NCBI RefSeq assembly: GCF_000226095.1 | Contig: NC_016473.1 | Location: forward strand, 3,906,001-3,970,000 | Direction: 5' to 3' | Length of the DNA stretch: 64,000 nt | Origin: Thermothelomyces thermophilus ATCC 42464 | Lineage: Eukaryota > Ascomycota > Sordariomycetes > Sordariales > Chaetomiaceae | Part shown: in pieces, positions 1 to 12,802 of the stretch | Position numbering within the stretch: the stretch's first letter is position 1 | How the letters are laid out: every line of letters starts with the position of its first letter | Made by a program: the position numbers and the translations under genes | Notes under the pieces: generated by a model | Databases searched by the model: none | Told to the model about the DNA's origin: nothing | What the model saw: only the letters and a program-made list of their open reading frames with translations

Positions 1-424
1 CGCAGGGTAGATACCCAGGCTGGGAAACGGAAACATGCCAGTGCGCCGCCACTGGTCGATGGTAGCCTCAATCTCCGGCGTCCACATGAGGTCGGGCTTG
101 TCAGGAGACCCAGCCCTGTCCTCTGGAACGGGAACGTCATTGTAAGGACAGCGGATCTTGTGCTTGGTGCAGTTGCGGCTAGAGGCGATCGTCAGCGTCA
201 TGAGCGGGCTGACTTAGCGGGCGGTGAACGGGGATCACATACCACTGCGGGAAGTTCTCATCGCACCGAATATGGCGACGCTTGCAGGTGTCGCATCCCT
301 TCCGGGACTTGGTGTGGCTTTAAGAGTTGTTAGTGGCGGCGGGCGGACAAGGAGACAAGGCGGTTCCTGGCTTGGGATGAAAAACTCACCTCCGACGAGG
401 AGGACCACCACCGGGACCGGCCAT
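1..424 (-). CDS. Zn2Cys6 transcription factor, N-terminal part (runs off left edge)
   Basis: Three exons are visible: 390-424, 243-317 and 1-178. They are separated by introns of 72 and 64 bp with donors gtgagt and gtatgt and acceptors aag and tag. The ATG at 424 gives 96 residues before the window edge. Residues 20-47 show the canonical fungal binuclear zinc cluster C-x2-C-x6-C-x6-C-x2-C-x6-C (C20, C23, C30, C37, C40, C47), with the basic stretch KRRHIRC between. The second intron splits the codon of the fourth cysteine. This motif binds two zinc ions and contacts CGG-type DNA sites in known family members. The Trp-rich segment after it (WTPEIEATIDQW) resembles a conserved linker of this class, from memory. 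The activation or ligand domain lies outside the window, so the regulated pathway cannot be told. Confidence 0.9.
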
Positions 425-2695
425 GATTACGAACAAGTAGCGAAAGTAGAACTAAAATAATAAAAATGAAAAGCGAGAGTACTGGAGGGCGGTTAGCGGA
501 TGAAACATAACTTTCGTCTGAACATGGGGGAGGGTGCCGACATGAAGTAAACGCACGACGAACCCGATTAGGTTGGCGGGATCAGTTAGCGAACGATGTG
601 AGCTGCGGCGAGGAAAGGCGCGAAAGATGGCGTCGGGCTGACGCTATCTGAACGCTTGCAGGACCGAGACAGCAGATATATATCTCGGAGGGAGCAGCGG
701 TTGAATCCGGACAACGGAGAGTAGACAGCGAGCGCTCGACAGGTGAAGAGTCAGATGGTGCTGGTTTTTTTTTCCCTTCTTCGGGTTTCCCTTTTCTTGT
801 TTCCCTTTGGTCAAAGAAAACAAGAAGGGAGAGAAGAAAACTCGAGGCGGATCGGTAACAGCAGATAGGTGCCTAACACTTTCCCCCTCGAACCTTTGAC
901 GAGTCTCGACGTCTTTCCGTTTCGGGCGCCTTTCTTGGCTCCTTTCTTCCTTTCCCTTTCCCGGACGGTAGCGATCGTGGAATACCTCCTTGCGTCTGAG
1001 AGATACAAGAAACTTGGAGCGAGAGTGGGTTTAGCGAGCGAGCTAAGCCTTGCAGATGGACATCTACTTCTTGGGGTTGCAGATGACTGTGTTATGAGTT
1101 CATCACTGAAAGGCGGTGGGGGCGCTTGATTGGTGAGGGTGGGTTTTGCGGGTTTTCGTTTCGAGCTCTCTCCCAGACACAAACAAAAAAGAAACAAGCG
1201 AATGACAGGAGTCGACGAGGACTTCCTAGGGGTTGGTTGCTAGATAGCGAACGTGAGTTGTCGAGGTACCGCGACGGGCTTGGAGCAGCGTTGATGGTGT
1301 GTATCTGAGAGACCAAGAGGGAAGAGAGGATGGGCCATTGGGGGGGCTGCACCGTTAAATAGCGGTCCCATGATGCTGAGTGGTGCGAGCGTGTGGGATG
1401 CCACCGCCCACGACCCACAGCGCCCAAAGGGGCCCCTGCCCCATCAGGAAACCATGGAGGCCAAGACTCTTGCGGGCCCGGTTCGCACACTGGCGCTGCA
1501 CTGCACCATGTGCTGGCTGCCCCACAGTGACCGAATCCTGGGCTCATGCCCCAACGGGCTAGCAGCGGCCGCCAAATATAACCGAACCAGATGGGGGGGA
1601 CTGATGATGTGCAGTTTGCTAACTAACTCCCAGGGCGGTCCCCTCCAGTGGGCGATCATGGATGGAGCCTACAGCGACAAGTGCACGATCAAGATGAACA
1701 ATGACAGAATCCGGCATTACACTACCGGCATGGCGGAGACGGACTGGGGAGCCGTCGCCCCGGGTACAGTACAGCACACGTACCGAGTACGGATCACAGT
1801 ACACTACACCAATCTGCGTGCATACCTTCCTTACATGCACGGATCCTGTCAGCCGTGATGGGGCTTAGGTTTACCTACCTACCGACTCCATCCAACCTGA
1901 GATGCGTGTATCGTGTGCGTTTGTTTCTGTACGGGAGTACGCTATCGTCATACTCTGTAGTTCAGGCAGCGACATGCCACAGAGTGGCATAGTATGTACA
2001 ATAGACGGGCATGAACAAAAAGATGGCTTCATTTGGCGTGGTGCTTGGTTGTCCGACACAGCTGCCCACAGCGAGCGCAACACGCAAAAAAAGAGCATTT
2101 GTGAGGCGGCTGGTGTTTGGGATTGGGCGGTTGCAGGACGACCCCGCCATGGAAGTCCCGTGGAAGCTGCTTTGACAGCCGAGTTTGGCTGGTTGAAGGG
2201 GGTGGGGGGCGGGGAGAAGGGGGGTTCATCCTGTTGCTATTTTGCTTGCTCTGCGGTTTGGCAACAGAATGGATGCCAGTTCATGCGCTGCTGTACTCCG
2301 TATGTATGTACATACGATATGCAAGGTATGTATGTAACTATGTGTGGTATGTGCATACCGAGTGATGGGCCTGCTATGCCGTGCGAGCCCGTGCAGCAGA
2401 CGACTGGCTGCGAATCCTGCGGCAGCTGAGAGTTGTCTCGATGTTACGTTAACTTGAGGCAAGAGTCAGTCAAGGGGGCTTGCATCGGGCGTTGCTCGCT
2501 TGACCCGCCTGGGCTACCAGGCGCGCCGCCTGTTGACAGATGATCACTGGCTCGTTTGGCACGGCCACATCACCTTAACGTTAACAATTACCCTTGCTTA
2601 CATGATTCTTTGCCTTGACGGCGAACAAGACTCGATGTGTTTCTTTGCTGCCCCGCTTGCTTTGCACATCCGCCTGCTCAAACTGTCCTGCACAG
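425..2695. other. Gene-free upstream region of the zinc-cluster factor gene
   Basis: No exon set with conserved protein features was seen on either strand. The part nearest the factor gene (about 740-960) has pyrimidine-rich tracts such as those common in fungal promoters and 5' leaders. The rest contains only short chance reading frames. A copy of the 9-mer TACTCCGTA lies at 2294-2302, followed by tatgtatgtacatac, a palindromic TATG/CATA motif that recurs in other spacers of the window. Confidence 0.6.
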
Positions 2696-2697
2696 TA

Positions 2698-3236
2698 CAC
2701 CTCTTCCAGCATTATTAATCCTAGTACGATACATGCCCCACTTTTTTCAATTCTTTTGCAAGCCACTTACACAATTCTCACACCATGTCACTCTCCTTAT
2801 AATTTTCTATATAAAGGTACTTACAGATAAAATCCCCAGGTTGACAGCCAAGTCAGCAAGGGATATCCTTTCGAGTATAGGAATCCAGGTCCTATAGTGG
2901 CCGGCTCGAAGCCCAGATTTAAGCCCTATTTATAATGTATGGCACTGGATGAAGGATTGGCTTGAACATCGCTACGATGTTCAATCGCTCAGTTTTACAG
3001 GGCTTCGACTGGCTGTTCTGGAGGCGTGGGAGGCAGTGCCCCCGAGTTTCTTCAGTGCCTGGCATACTCAATGCCCCGACGGCTTAAAAACCAGGAGGGA
3101 GAGACTAGGTATTGATACTTCTGTCTTATAGAAATTTGTATTGTGTTAGTTGTACCTAGACTTCTTGGCTACTTTTCTGATTTGCGTTAGTTGTGGGGCA
3201 TGTATTGCACTAGGATTAATAATGCTGGAAGAGGTG
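2698..3236 (+). mobile_element. Tc1/mariner deletion derivative, 539 bp, with 44-bp terminal inverted repeats
   Basis: The ends are inverted repeats, 2698-2741 and 3193-3236, that match at about 42 of 44 positions and begin CACCTCTTCCAGC. They are flanked on both sides by a TA dinucleotide (2696-2697 and 3237-3238), the target duplication expected of Tc1/mariner elements. The interior keeps only the 3' end of a transposase gene, so the element cannot move by itself. It looks much less RIP-damaged than the large block at 34-51 kb. Confidence 0.9.
2830..3131 (+). pseudogene. Tc1-type transposase, C-terminal remnant
   Basis: The reading frame ending with the stop at 3129-3131 contains W-P-A-R-S-P-D-L-S-P-I followed by NVWHWMKDWLEH, the hallmark block around the third catalytic residue of Tc1/mariner DDE transposases. 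The residue at the catalytic glutamate position is tyrosine here (codon TAT). An in-frame TAG stands directly before the tryptophan of the block. The N-terminal DNA-binding half and the first two catalytic aspartates are missing, apparently by internal deletion. It is a non-functional fragment whose boundaries inside the element are approximate at the 5' side. Confidence 0.82.
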
Positions 3237-3238
3237 TA

Positions 3239-6200
3239 CATACCTAAGGTACCTAGGTACCTACCCACCTTACCTACATGACAAACCAGCCACCTACCTT
3301 AAGAGTGCCGGGGATGTATGTAGCGCTGCTTCTTGATGAGCAGTTGCGGGACATTGGTGGGTGTCACAAGAGACGCGGTAACTGCTCAACGTCGGCAGGG
3401 GTGCTAAACCGAGCTGGGCGAGCCCCTTCGGCGGAGCAGTACGGAGGACGAAAGTTGGGCTGCTACCTACATAGTAGGGTATCGGACGCTCACTTGGCCG
3501 CTGTTGCCGGCGCTATAAAGGACCCCAACGGGGATCGGCTCACAACCACCAACCAAGCACAGACTACTTTGACAAAGAGTAGCGGAGAAGCTGGGCTGTC
3601 TTTAGATTCTGGCTTGGGCCCTGTCGTTGTGTTTGACATGGCAAGCCGAGACTCGGTGATTCGATACACATGGCTGCTTCTTCTATGTTTTGACTGCTAG
3701 CGCACCTCGGATTGCCTCGCCAGAGGCTTGTCACTGCCTGAATCTCCTGTGGTTCGATACCACAAACATGCCGCATCAGGATCCGTTGCCCTCAACCAGT
3801 GGGTGCGATAGTTTGTGCCTTCTCTCGGGCCCTCGGGCATTTTTTTTTTTTTTTTTTTGGTTTGACCTGGGGCCTGCTCACTCCCGCGCTTTGTTGCCGA
3901 AGTGCACGGGCCGCGCAGTTCGCGAATCTTTATGTACGCGTAACTACTCAGAGAGCTGAACAGTGGTTGCTGTTGTGTTTGTGCGGTGTGCCAGGTCGCT
4001 GCACTACAAAAGCAAAGTGCGGGGTTCAAACCACTATCGAGCCAAAGGCACCCTGTGTCGGGGAAGACTCAGTGACCAATAGGACAGTGCAGATTTCTGG
4101 TTGCTGCAGTGGCTTGCAGTCAGAAATCGTCCAGAATACTTCCCTCTGGCAATCATGTTCAAGCGAGGTTGGGTGATGGCAGCTAACTCCCGCAGGACGG
4201 AGGAGTCGGCTGTGGCTTCTCTGGTCTTCAAGGGCAGGGTGCATACACACCGGAGGTATCTACACTAGTGTATCCGTACTCGGCAACTGTATATGATATA
4301 TACCTCGGCACCTACATAAAAACTCGGCACCAACCTCAGCTACTTCGAAGTTGTATTTGCGAGGGCTTTAGAACCGTACTCTGTATGGGCAAGTGGGAAG
4401 ATGACAAAAAAAATTTAAAAAAGGCGAATGAAGGAAAAGAAAGGAAAAGAGAAAATCGAGAAACGAGCTCGTCCTCGGCATGAACTCCGTACACTGCCAC
4501 AGCTAGGACCTGGGGTCTTGCCATGCCATGGCTCCTGGTCCATAACAATTCATGTACGGATCACAGGCAGTTACCTGCTGCGTAAAGTAGGGTGGGGAGT
4601 CCCCTGGCGGCCATGTCATTCAATGGCTGGGGTCTGAGGAAAAAGCACTTTTCTATGACAAGTTACACTATATTCAAGGCCTCTTCTTCAAGCTTCAGTC
4701 CCGCGCCGGTTGTCATTGCCTGACAAGGCAGCTGTGGATGACCCTGGATGGAAGGATTTTTTTTCCATCGAGACTGGCACCACACAGGGTGCCCTTCGGG
4801 GTGGGGCCAAGCATCCAATCGTCCGAGCCAAACTGAGTGGCATCAGAGGACCGCGACGGCAGGCCCCCAGGCGAAGAAACAACGAAGGGATCAGGCCAAA
4901 CGGGCATTGCAGTTTTGGGGTACTTGACAATGTGCAACCCTCGACAACCTTGGGCAAACGGCAGTCCTCTGTCAAGCCAGTGCGAACTGTAAAGAGACAG
5001 GGCAGGAATCCGCTCGCACCGAGGCGAATTACCCTGGTTGGCATGTTTTTAACTCTGAGAAGCCACGGGCCGCTCCTTTCTCAGAAGCTGGCGCCCGCGA
5101 CGAGACAGAGGTTCCTACTCTCGAACCCTTGCCAAAGCCCTCTTGCAGATGGCTGAGTGGGGTGTGATCGGGCGTTTTCAGGTGATTCGCCTTCCTGATT
5201 GGCTGCTACAGCCGTTTTCTCGTGTCCATTTTTGGTTTCTGGTCTTGGGAGTCTCGAGGCCCTGTCTGCCCAGGCCCCCTCGCTTCCCCAAAACCTCTCG
5301 CCTTCCCGATCTTCCCGTCAACCTCGGACACAGGGCGCAGTATAACTACTAGAGACCGTCCTCCACTAATCTGGAGCTCGGCTATGCCGCTGTTCGACCA
5401 GGATCAAGGTCGGCTTAGAAAGACCCCTACACTACGGAGTACTGGTAACCTCCGTTTATCTCAACCGATCTATCCAAGAGCATCTCAATCGGGGGTCTCA
5501 TCGGCAAAAGTTGGGGCTAGTGTAGTCGCACAGTTATGTAATACAAAATCCGTACCCATTGCCTGGACTCAAGTTTTCTCTCCACAATTCGCGTCACTCA
5601 CCGCTCCCTTGTCTCCACTCCCTTTCTGTGTGATTCTGCCGTAGCATGTGTTTTTTTTCCTCTTCTTCCACCTTATCCATCAGCAGATCGAAAAGATATT
5701 GATTGGGTCGCTCCTCTGCCGCGATGCCGCCGGCTCCGCCGCGGGGAGGAACTTAGACTACATCTGTACACTATTTCTCCGTAGTGTACACTAATGCATA
5801 CTGCCTGAGCAACATGTGGCCTGTTTCTGCAGAACCCCGTTTTCAGTAGTTGTCTCTTGCGCCCAACAAACAAACCGCTCTCTCCTGGTTGATGAATGGA
5901 TGGGAGCGTCATGAGCACAGCAGGCGCGATTTACTGCGCAATGGCTGCCCACAGGCGGCTTCATCGTGAGCCATCCCGCGCGCTCACGCTCAATGAAAAA
6001 GCGTGGCGCGTCCGAGTCGGGAATAGCCTGCTTCTATTCTTAAAGTTAACTTTACCAGCATCTCCTGTCCGCATTTCTCCACGTTGACGTCGCTTGCCAT
6101 ATCCGGCGGCATTGGACGAAGCACGAAGCTCTCCGAGCCAATCAGCTGAGTTACCCGAGCAACAGAGCCGTCGCAGTTGCTCACAGCCGCGATCGGCTGC

Positions 6201-6946
6201 GATACAACGTTCCACTCAACTCAAGGCCTTCCATTTTTTCCACAGCCTTCGAGCCCCACCCGCACACTCGCTTCTGTCTCGCACACACTGTCTCTTCTCC
6301 TAACTCGGGGCTCGCCAAGCAAAACGGGAATGCGGCCTGGGGAACAGTCTCAGCTGAAACCACTGATACTTGTACGGCGGAATCAGATGTTCAAGACGGA
6401 ATTTGAGGACATGAAATGCTGGTGGCACTTTGTGTCACGAATCGATGCTTGCGCATGCGAACTGAGATACGGGATTACAGTACGGAGTACGCCGACTGAG
6501 CTAAACACCAGCAAGGGTGCCGTAATCCGTACCTCTGCCCTTAGAGCACGGAACGGAGACGACTCCGGCAGCCATCGAGTGCGACTGGCAGGGTGCAGAT
6601 TTTGCACGGAGTGCCCTGCACTCCTTACTGTACGGAGTAGTGTATGTACATACATACAAATAACTATTCCGTACTCCGCAACATACTCAAGTAGTGTATG
6701 CTTATAGCAACCCGAGAGCCGGTTCGCCAAGTCGCCAATCGGCGGCTGACAACCGTGTTCCGATCGGGTTACCGCTGTTTCCTGCTTACAACTATACACT
6801 AGCTTCTCACAGCCCACCGAGTTTCTCGGCGACAGCGATACCCACCAACCGATGGTTGAGGAGCGTCTGTAGTGATGTCAACCTATGGATACTCTTCTGT
6901 GGCCGAACGTGATTCGACAGGATTGGCGCCGCGCACCCTCGGGCTT
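3239..6946. other. Gene-free spacer, 3.7 kb
   Basis: I see no coding exon here. The stretch holds a run of 19 T (3840-3858), a purine-rich segment near 4400-4465, a pyrimidine tract near 5645-5670, and three of the six copies of TACGGAGTA (5433-5441, 6481-6489, 6631-6639). Some open frames reach 140-176 codons, but their composition (many Cys, Ser, Arg and Leu) and lack of motifs do not suggest protein. Confidence 0.55.
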
Positions 6947-7164
<218 letters not shown>

Positions 7165-10100
7165 CCAAAAAAAAAAAAAACTCGGGCCTTTGAGACGCTG
7201 CCAGTTCCGTCGATTTGAGCCGGACGGCCAGAAGCTGTATTTTGACCGGAGGCAGCGTTGGCAACGCCGAGTCCTGGACGAGTCGTACGTTATGTGCATA
7301 CCTCTCCCAATTCAACCGACATGCCAGGACACCACATCAGGTCATCGCAATTTTTGCTGTCTGCAGATGGCCACGAGACGCAGACACGCACAACACACAC
7401 GCATGCACACTTGGGACGACATCATGCCGGCATGATGTCGGTACGCTTGTAACTCCACAGCCGCAGTCCCAAGGGTAAACCATACACCCGGGGTGTTAAT
7501 GCTGACTGGTCTTCTAAATATAGACTCTCCCTGCCGTCGGTCCTTTTGGCGTCCCGATCTATCTGGCCTCCAAGTCGGTGTGAGATCAGCCCAGCGAGGA
7601 GAGGTGGGGGGAGAAGGGGGGGAGCCAAGTGGATGATGTCCGGTCTGCGTCACGTACGATGTCTAACGATGTTCCAGTCCTTCACACCCCGGTTAATGCA
7701 CTGCATTTCACTTTAAGGAAGCAGAACGACCATGTCTTTCTTGGGGTATCGTGAGTGCGTTTAGCTCTCGCCGCTCCGTCTCCCCGACGATTCCAGCACT
7801 TACTAGTAGTGTACAGCCCCGAGAGCTCCCCGCTAAGGTAGCTCGGCTTTTGGGCGGATCCTGCGATGGCTGGACCATTCCTTTGTCTTTTCCCACCCAT
7901 TCGCCTTCTCTCTTTTTTTTCCCCGCCTTACTTGGTGCTAGACGATAACATCGATGATAATAATAGTAGCAACAGAAGGCTGCTGATCAGTGGTACGGCC
8001 GTCGTGCCATCCCCACCATCCACAGGCGTCGAACCGGGTGACTGGGACCAGGCCAGACACGTTCCAACCCAGAGGCCAAAAGAGAAATAACGCCCACCTC
8101 AGGGCTCGGCTGGAAGAGTGAAGAGCGTAAGAGCTCTCTCTGTACATACTTGTGATGGATGCGAAAGCCCGCTACCGACCTTACACGACAGAACCACAGA
8201 AACTACGGAACCAGGTACACTACCTAGCAGCATATGGTTCCTGCCAACGATTGTGGCATCCAACAAGCAAGCATGGACGTTGTCTAGAACCCAATCGCGC
8301 CCCATCACTTTCCCGCCTCGAGAAACCTTGACCTTCTACGGTGCACGTAGATTCCAGCTTACACGCAGCGGGCATCACGCGGAACGATGTGGCATACTGT
8401 GGCATGTTCTTTGTCAGACGTCAAAACGCGGTGAGGGCAAGGCGACGGGGACCCAAGTTTTTTAAAAAGACATCTCGTGGGACGGTATTCGAAGTAGCGA
8501 AAAGAGAAAGAAGAGAAAGAACAACGCCCGAGTCGCACACGCTACCGTATGACGTTACGCGGGCCCGCTCTTTTTTTTTTTCTCCCTTCCTACTGCCAAA
8601 GGTAGAACAAGAGGAAGAATTGCTCCGTACAGAACACCGTCTCGGACCGAATCACATAAGGCCAGCTCTGGAAGAAGTCCGGCTGCGTGCTTGAAGTGGT
8701 CCGAGAGATTGTTGGCATAGTTAGCATCCACACTGCACCGCACGACTGAGGCATCTACTGTGTGGGATACATACCTGAACGAGCAGTGAATGTGTTCGTG
8801 GCGTATGTACGTACATACCGTAAGGTAGATATGACTCCATTGTACATACTTTGTGCTGATCCGGTGTGGTTGCCAGGGTTGTCTCGGTAATGGTTTCGCC
8901 TCTATGCTACCTTTGTGGCTTGCTATGACATCTTCCTGGCGCCATATTCCAGCCATCTTCCAGAAATAGTCCCCAGCCGCCCCTCCTCTCCGGAGATCTA
9001 GATGATTCTGGACCTTATTCTCTTTTATTCCGCTTCATCTTCTCTATTTTCCTTCGAGGTCGAGGTCTGCTGTGGAGATCTCCAGAATCCAACAACCCCA
9101 CCGTCTCCCCACCCTCCCCTTCTCATCCCGTCCAGCGGGCGGCTTTGGATGGATTATTTGCATCCGCGGAATCGGCTAGAATCCATCACGGTTTTGGGAA
9201 GGTTCGGGCAAGGGGATTCCAGCTCCTACTTGGTAGTTTACAATGCTTCTCTGCGAGCTCGGCTAACGGCAGTTCGGTGGCAATCATCGAGCATGATGAT
9301 TTCACTGTTATACCCATCTATACCTTACATAGTAGGTACCTGACTCTATTCCACTACACTACCTACCTCGGACCCAAACAGACGGGTGATGTCTCTTTGC
9401 TTGTCGAATGTTATGTGCATACCTTACATGTATAGAAATGGGATAAAACACAGACAGAAAGAACTAGAAGAACAATTAGGAATGAAGTGGAGATATGGTG
9501 CTACGTTATATATACTGCATATACAGTACGTCCGTACTTATCCGGAACACGTTTGTTTTGAACCTTTTCTAAAGGGCAACACAATGTTTTTACTCGGAAG
9601 GATTGATTAGAAAACTAAGCCTCTTTCCCCATCAATACTGGTGATCTTCATCGACTTTTTGGGATCGGCGGCGTTCGGGCCTGCCCGTCACCCGGATAGG
9701 TGCGCATAATCGTTCCAAGGCCTCACTGCGAGCGCAGCCATATTCAGTCCGACCGGTTAACGGGATCTGTGAGGTGCTGTGGATCGGGAGCGGATCCCGG
9801 AACTCGGACCGGAGCGGGATCAACTTTTTAGGGCTGTTAAACGCGGCTCATTCCCGCTGGCGAGGCTGCCCGTTATGGCAAGATTACCCAATTGAGGGGG
9901 GATTCTGTGACGCGAGATTCACTCCCTTGTTTTGTTTCGGTCTGCTGGAATTCATCGTTTCGTTCCCTTTCTTTCTGATCCCCTTGTGCCGGGTCCAATT
10001 CTGTGCGTGCTAACCAGCTAACTCCCTTAGTGTACCTAGTGTAGTGTACTGTATATATATGTACTGTACTTACGTAAATCCCGAGAGCAGGGCCATGTGA

Positions 10101-10617
10101 CGGAGTCTTTCGCTTGCACAAGAAGAACTGGGAGCTCCGAGCGACAGCCGCAATGGCTGTCGCGTGCAAAACGCACGCGTTGCACGGGGACAAGGACGGA
10201 AGGCCGCATCCATCCCAACCAAGCCAGAGGGCCACGCCCCTCGCCGGACCGAATTCGACGTGTTACCGCGCCAGGCCAGGCCTGGGAGAGGCAAGCCACT
10301 GGACAGTTCAATGTCCGCTGACGAGCCGCAGCAGCCAACGCCGCACGCCTTGTGTGGTGCTGTGCGACGCGCCAGTAACTAATCCGTATGTTGTACTCGT
10401 ACTGTACATAGTCGGGCCCGTATGATATACTTGACATGTTATATGGGTTATACCGTAGCTATAGTGTCTTCCCAGACGCCGCTCTGCATCTATTGCGTAG
10501 TCGAAGTGGTGTAGGGAAATGTGTAGGAGGTGTGGGAATTGCTTGCACCTGGACCTGACAAAAAAGACCCCCATTCCCATCTCCATCGTTATCGTCGTCA
10601 CGCCCATCATCCCCCAT
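7165..10617. other. Gene-free spacer, 3.5 kb
   Basis: No gene was recognised. The region includes a 24-bp perfect palindrome (listed separately), short T and pyrimidine tracts (around 7910 and 8570), and AT-rich tracts with TATATA-like motifs near 9505-9530 and 10045-10062. Open frames are short and overlap on opposite strands, as expected for GC-rich non-coding DNA. Confidence 0.55.
7417..7440. repeat. 24-bp perfect palindrome with no spacer
   Basis: The half-site CGACATCATGCC at 7417-7428 is followed immediately by its exact reverse complement at 7429-7440. No gene is near. It could be a dimeric-protein site or a hairpin or cruciform former; the sequence does not decide. Confidence 0.85.
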
Positions 10618-10619
10618 TA

Positions 10620-10720
10620 CACCTCTAGGATTCTGAATCCTAGCGCGGTACGTGGGTCCTGCGCCAAAAAAGCCACTGGCGGCAAGTACCGCGCTAGGAT
10701 TCAGAATCCTGGCGGAGGTG
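10620..10720. mobile_element. 101-bp MITE-like palindromic element with TA target duplication
   Basis: The element is almost entirely two inverted arms around a short loop. Each arm has the core AGGATTCTGAATCCTAGCG ending in CGGTAC. The termini read CACCTC on the left and GAGGTG on the right, with a TA on both outer sides (10618-10619 and 10721-10722). The right arm has a 4-bp insertion relative to the left. The first six bases, and the inner AATCCTAG..CG.TAC.TG stretch, match the ends of the 539-bp Tc1/mariner element at 2698 apart from transitions. It is therefore probably a non-autonomous relative moved by the same transposase. Confidence 0.8.
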
Positions 10721-10722
10721 TA

Positions 10723-12802
10723 CTCCCATCCTCATCAACACCAATTTTGGAAACAATTGAATGACCAATGAGCCAAAGAAATCAGGGACCTGGAGCAAGC
10801 GCCCTCTGGTCCCTTCATGCGCCATGCCTCCCCTGACATGTGCACTTCTCCCGCACAGCCACCGAACCCCTGAAGGGGAGCTCGAACACGACGCGCACTC
10901 GAAAGATATGCCCTTGCGAGCATACCGGCCCACACGCATTGTCTCACTCCGAGGGGGGAAAATAACCCAAACGAAGGGCACCCGCGTCACAGCCTCCCCC
11001 CTTTCTTCTTGTCTTTGTTGGCGGTAAACATTGCCGAGTACGCGGCTAGGTAGTGTATGCGCATACATTCATACATACAACAAGCGCCGCAACCCCTAAA
11101 CCGAGACGTGCCTGGTCGAGCAAGGGCAGCTTACGCTCAGCTCAGCTGCTAAGCACGCTGCTTCCTCATTTGGAGACATTGGCGTCGAAAAAATCAAAAG
11201 AGAAGTGGGTTGGAAAAGCCGGGGGTTGAGGTAGAAGGGTTTGGGGACAGTCCTTTTGGAACGACGGACGGTGCAAGGTAATCCTCCAAGAAGGGAAGAA
11301 GGGAAGAAAAGAGAGGGAAGAGAGAGGGATAAAAGTAATGCAAATAGAGGAGCTGGTGTCACGGTGGAAGAGGTGAGTAGAGAGAAAGAAGAAAGAGAAG
11401 AAGGAAGTGAAACGATGCCATGAAAACCCGAGCTGACGGAGAGTCGTAACTGCCTTACCTACTACTTCTGAGAACGAACTGCATGATTGAGAAAGACGTC
11501 TGAGTGAATCCGTATAATCAAGAACACCAAGGATTGAAGGAGGCCAGAGACAAAAAAAGAGTATAAACAACAGGGCCGGAGGGTCAACATCATGTCTTGA
11601 AGCCGTGGATCGTTGACTGACTTGGCTGGCGTGGACAGAGCGAACAAGCAGCGGACAGGTATTCTAGCCTCCTGAACATGGCATGACTCCACGAGCCTTT
11701 TAGATACTAGCTATCTAACAAATACTAGCTATCTAACAATATCCTATCTAAAGTGTAAATGCAATCAAAGTTTCACCCTCCAGCCCGTCCGCCAAAGCAT
11801 CTATGTAAGCCTTGAATCACCCCATCCAGTAGTGGTATGTACCCGCGCCTCTCTCCGAGTCCAACGGCCCATTCCAGCAGTCTCGCTTGGCTTGTCTCCC
11901 TCGCAGCCGACCCTTCGTCCGGTACCAATCCCGATTCTTTCCCCATCGCCAGCTCGCTTCCCAAACACAACACCGTAGCCATGTCATCCCGTGGCGTAAA
12001 AAGATCAGAGGGTTTCCCTAGTCCACAGAGCCATGTCCGCAGCTTCCTTCCTTCCTTCCTTCCTTCCTTCGACGCAAGCAACACGTTGAGCCTTCACCAT
12101 GCAGAAAGAGCAAACGGGCCCCTTCATGACCTGCCCCGGAAGACTCTTTCCTCTTCCAAAGCCTAGACCAGAGCGACCGTCATGACACCTCCTGGTATGT
12201 CAACACGTCACCTGATCTGCCAAGACACACCACTACCCGTGCACTAGCCGTCGGTCGTGGATCAGATCTCATCATCACTCTCGAGCCATTGTTGTAAGAA
12301 GGGGGGGGGGGGGGGAGGAGGGGGGAGAGGGCAGTGCCCTTTCCACGCCTTGCTGCTCAAAGTCACAACACAGCACTCGACCCGCATATTTCCCCCACCA
12401 CCGCCCACAGTTACCAACATTCCTGTCCTCCCGTTTCGCACCTTCGGCACCTACAATTTCTCTCAAACCATCCGACCCCTTGTGTGAACGTAATAAAAAA
12501 AAAATCCAGAGAGCAATAAAGAGGACGGAAAGAAGAAATCGCATTCACTTCTTCTTTCATGAAACAAAGCTCCCACTAGCTACTAAACCCCCCTGTTAAT
12601 CCTAGTGCGACGAAACTTCAAAATAGAAACGTGCCACAGGGTATATCTTGTGTGAATTTTTTTTAATCTTTCTTTTCACCCCCTATTAACCCCCCGAAGA
12701 TAGGTACATCCCTCTACCAAGCGGGGAAATTGCAAGGCGGGTGTTCTTGGGAACGCAATGCTAGTTGCGCGCCCAGAATCCTTATTGATCGACTCTCGTC
12801 AA
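10723..12802. other. Gene-free spacer with simple repeats, downstream of the importin gene
   Basis: It contains a purine-rich stretch (about 11280-11415), an 18-bp direct repeat in tandem containing CTAGCTATCTAACAA (about 11705-11740), seven CTTC-type units (about 12043-12069) and a run of about 15 G (12302-12316). The last few hundred bases form the 3' flank of the minus-strand importin gene. At 12595-12608 AATCCTAGTGCGAC resembles the inner part of the 539-bp element's terminal repeat but has no partner. No protein-coding exon was seen. Confidence 0.5.

Noticed and set aside
3961-4040. tRNA-like pattern (AGTGGTT ... GGGGTTCAAACCACT)
   Set aside because: A possible acceptor pairing and a TTCAAAC loop are present, but no 5-bp T stem or anticodon arm can be formed in the correct places.
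12595-12608. Possible lone terminal repeat of the Tc1 element
   Set aside because: Only about 14 bases resemble the inner repeat and neither a partner end nor a TA-flanked terminus is present; noted only as context for the MITE.
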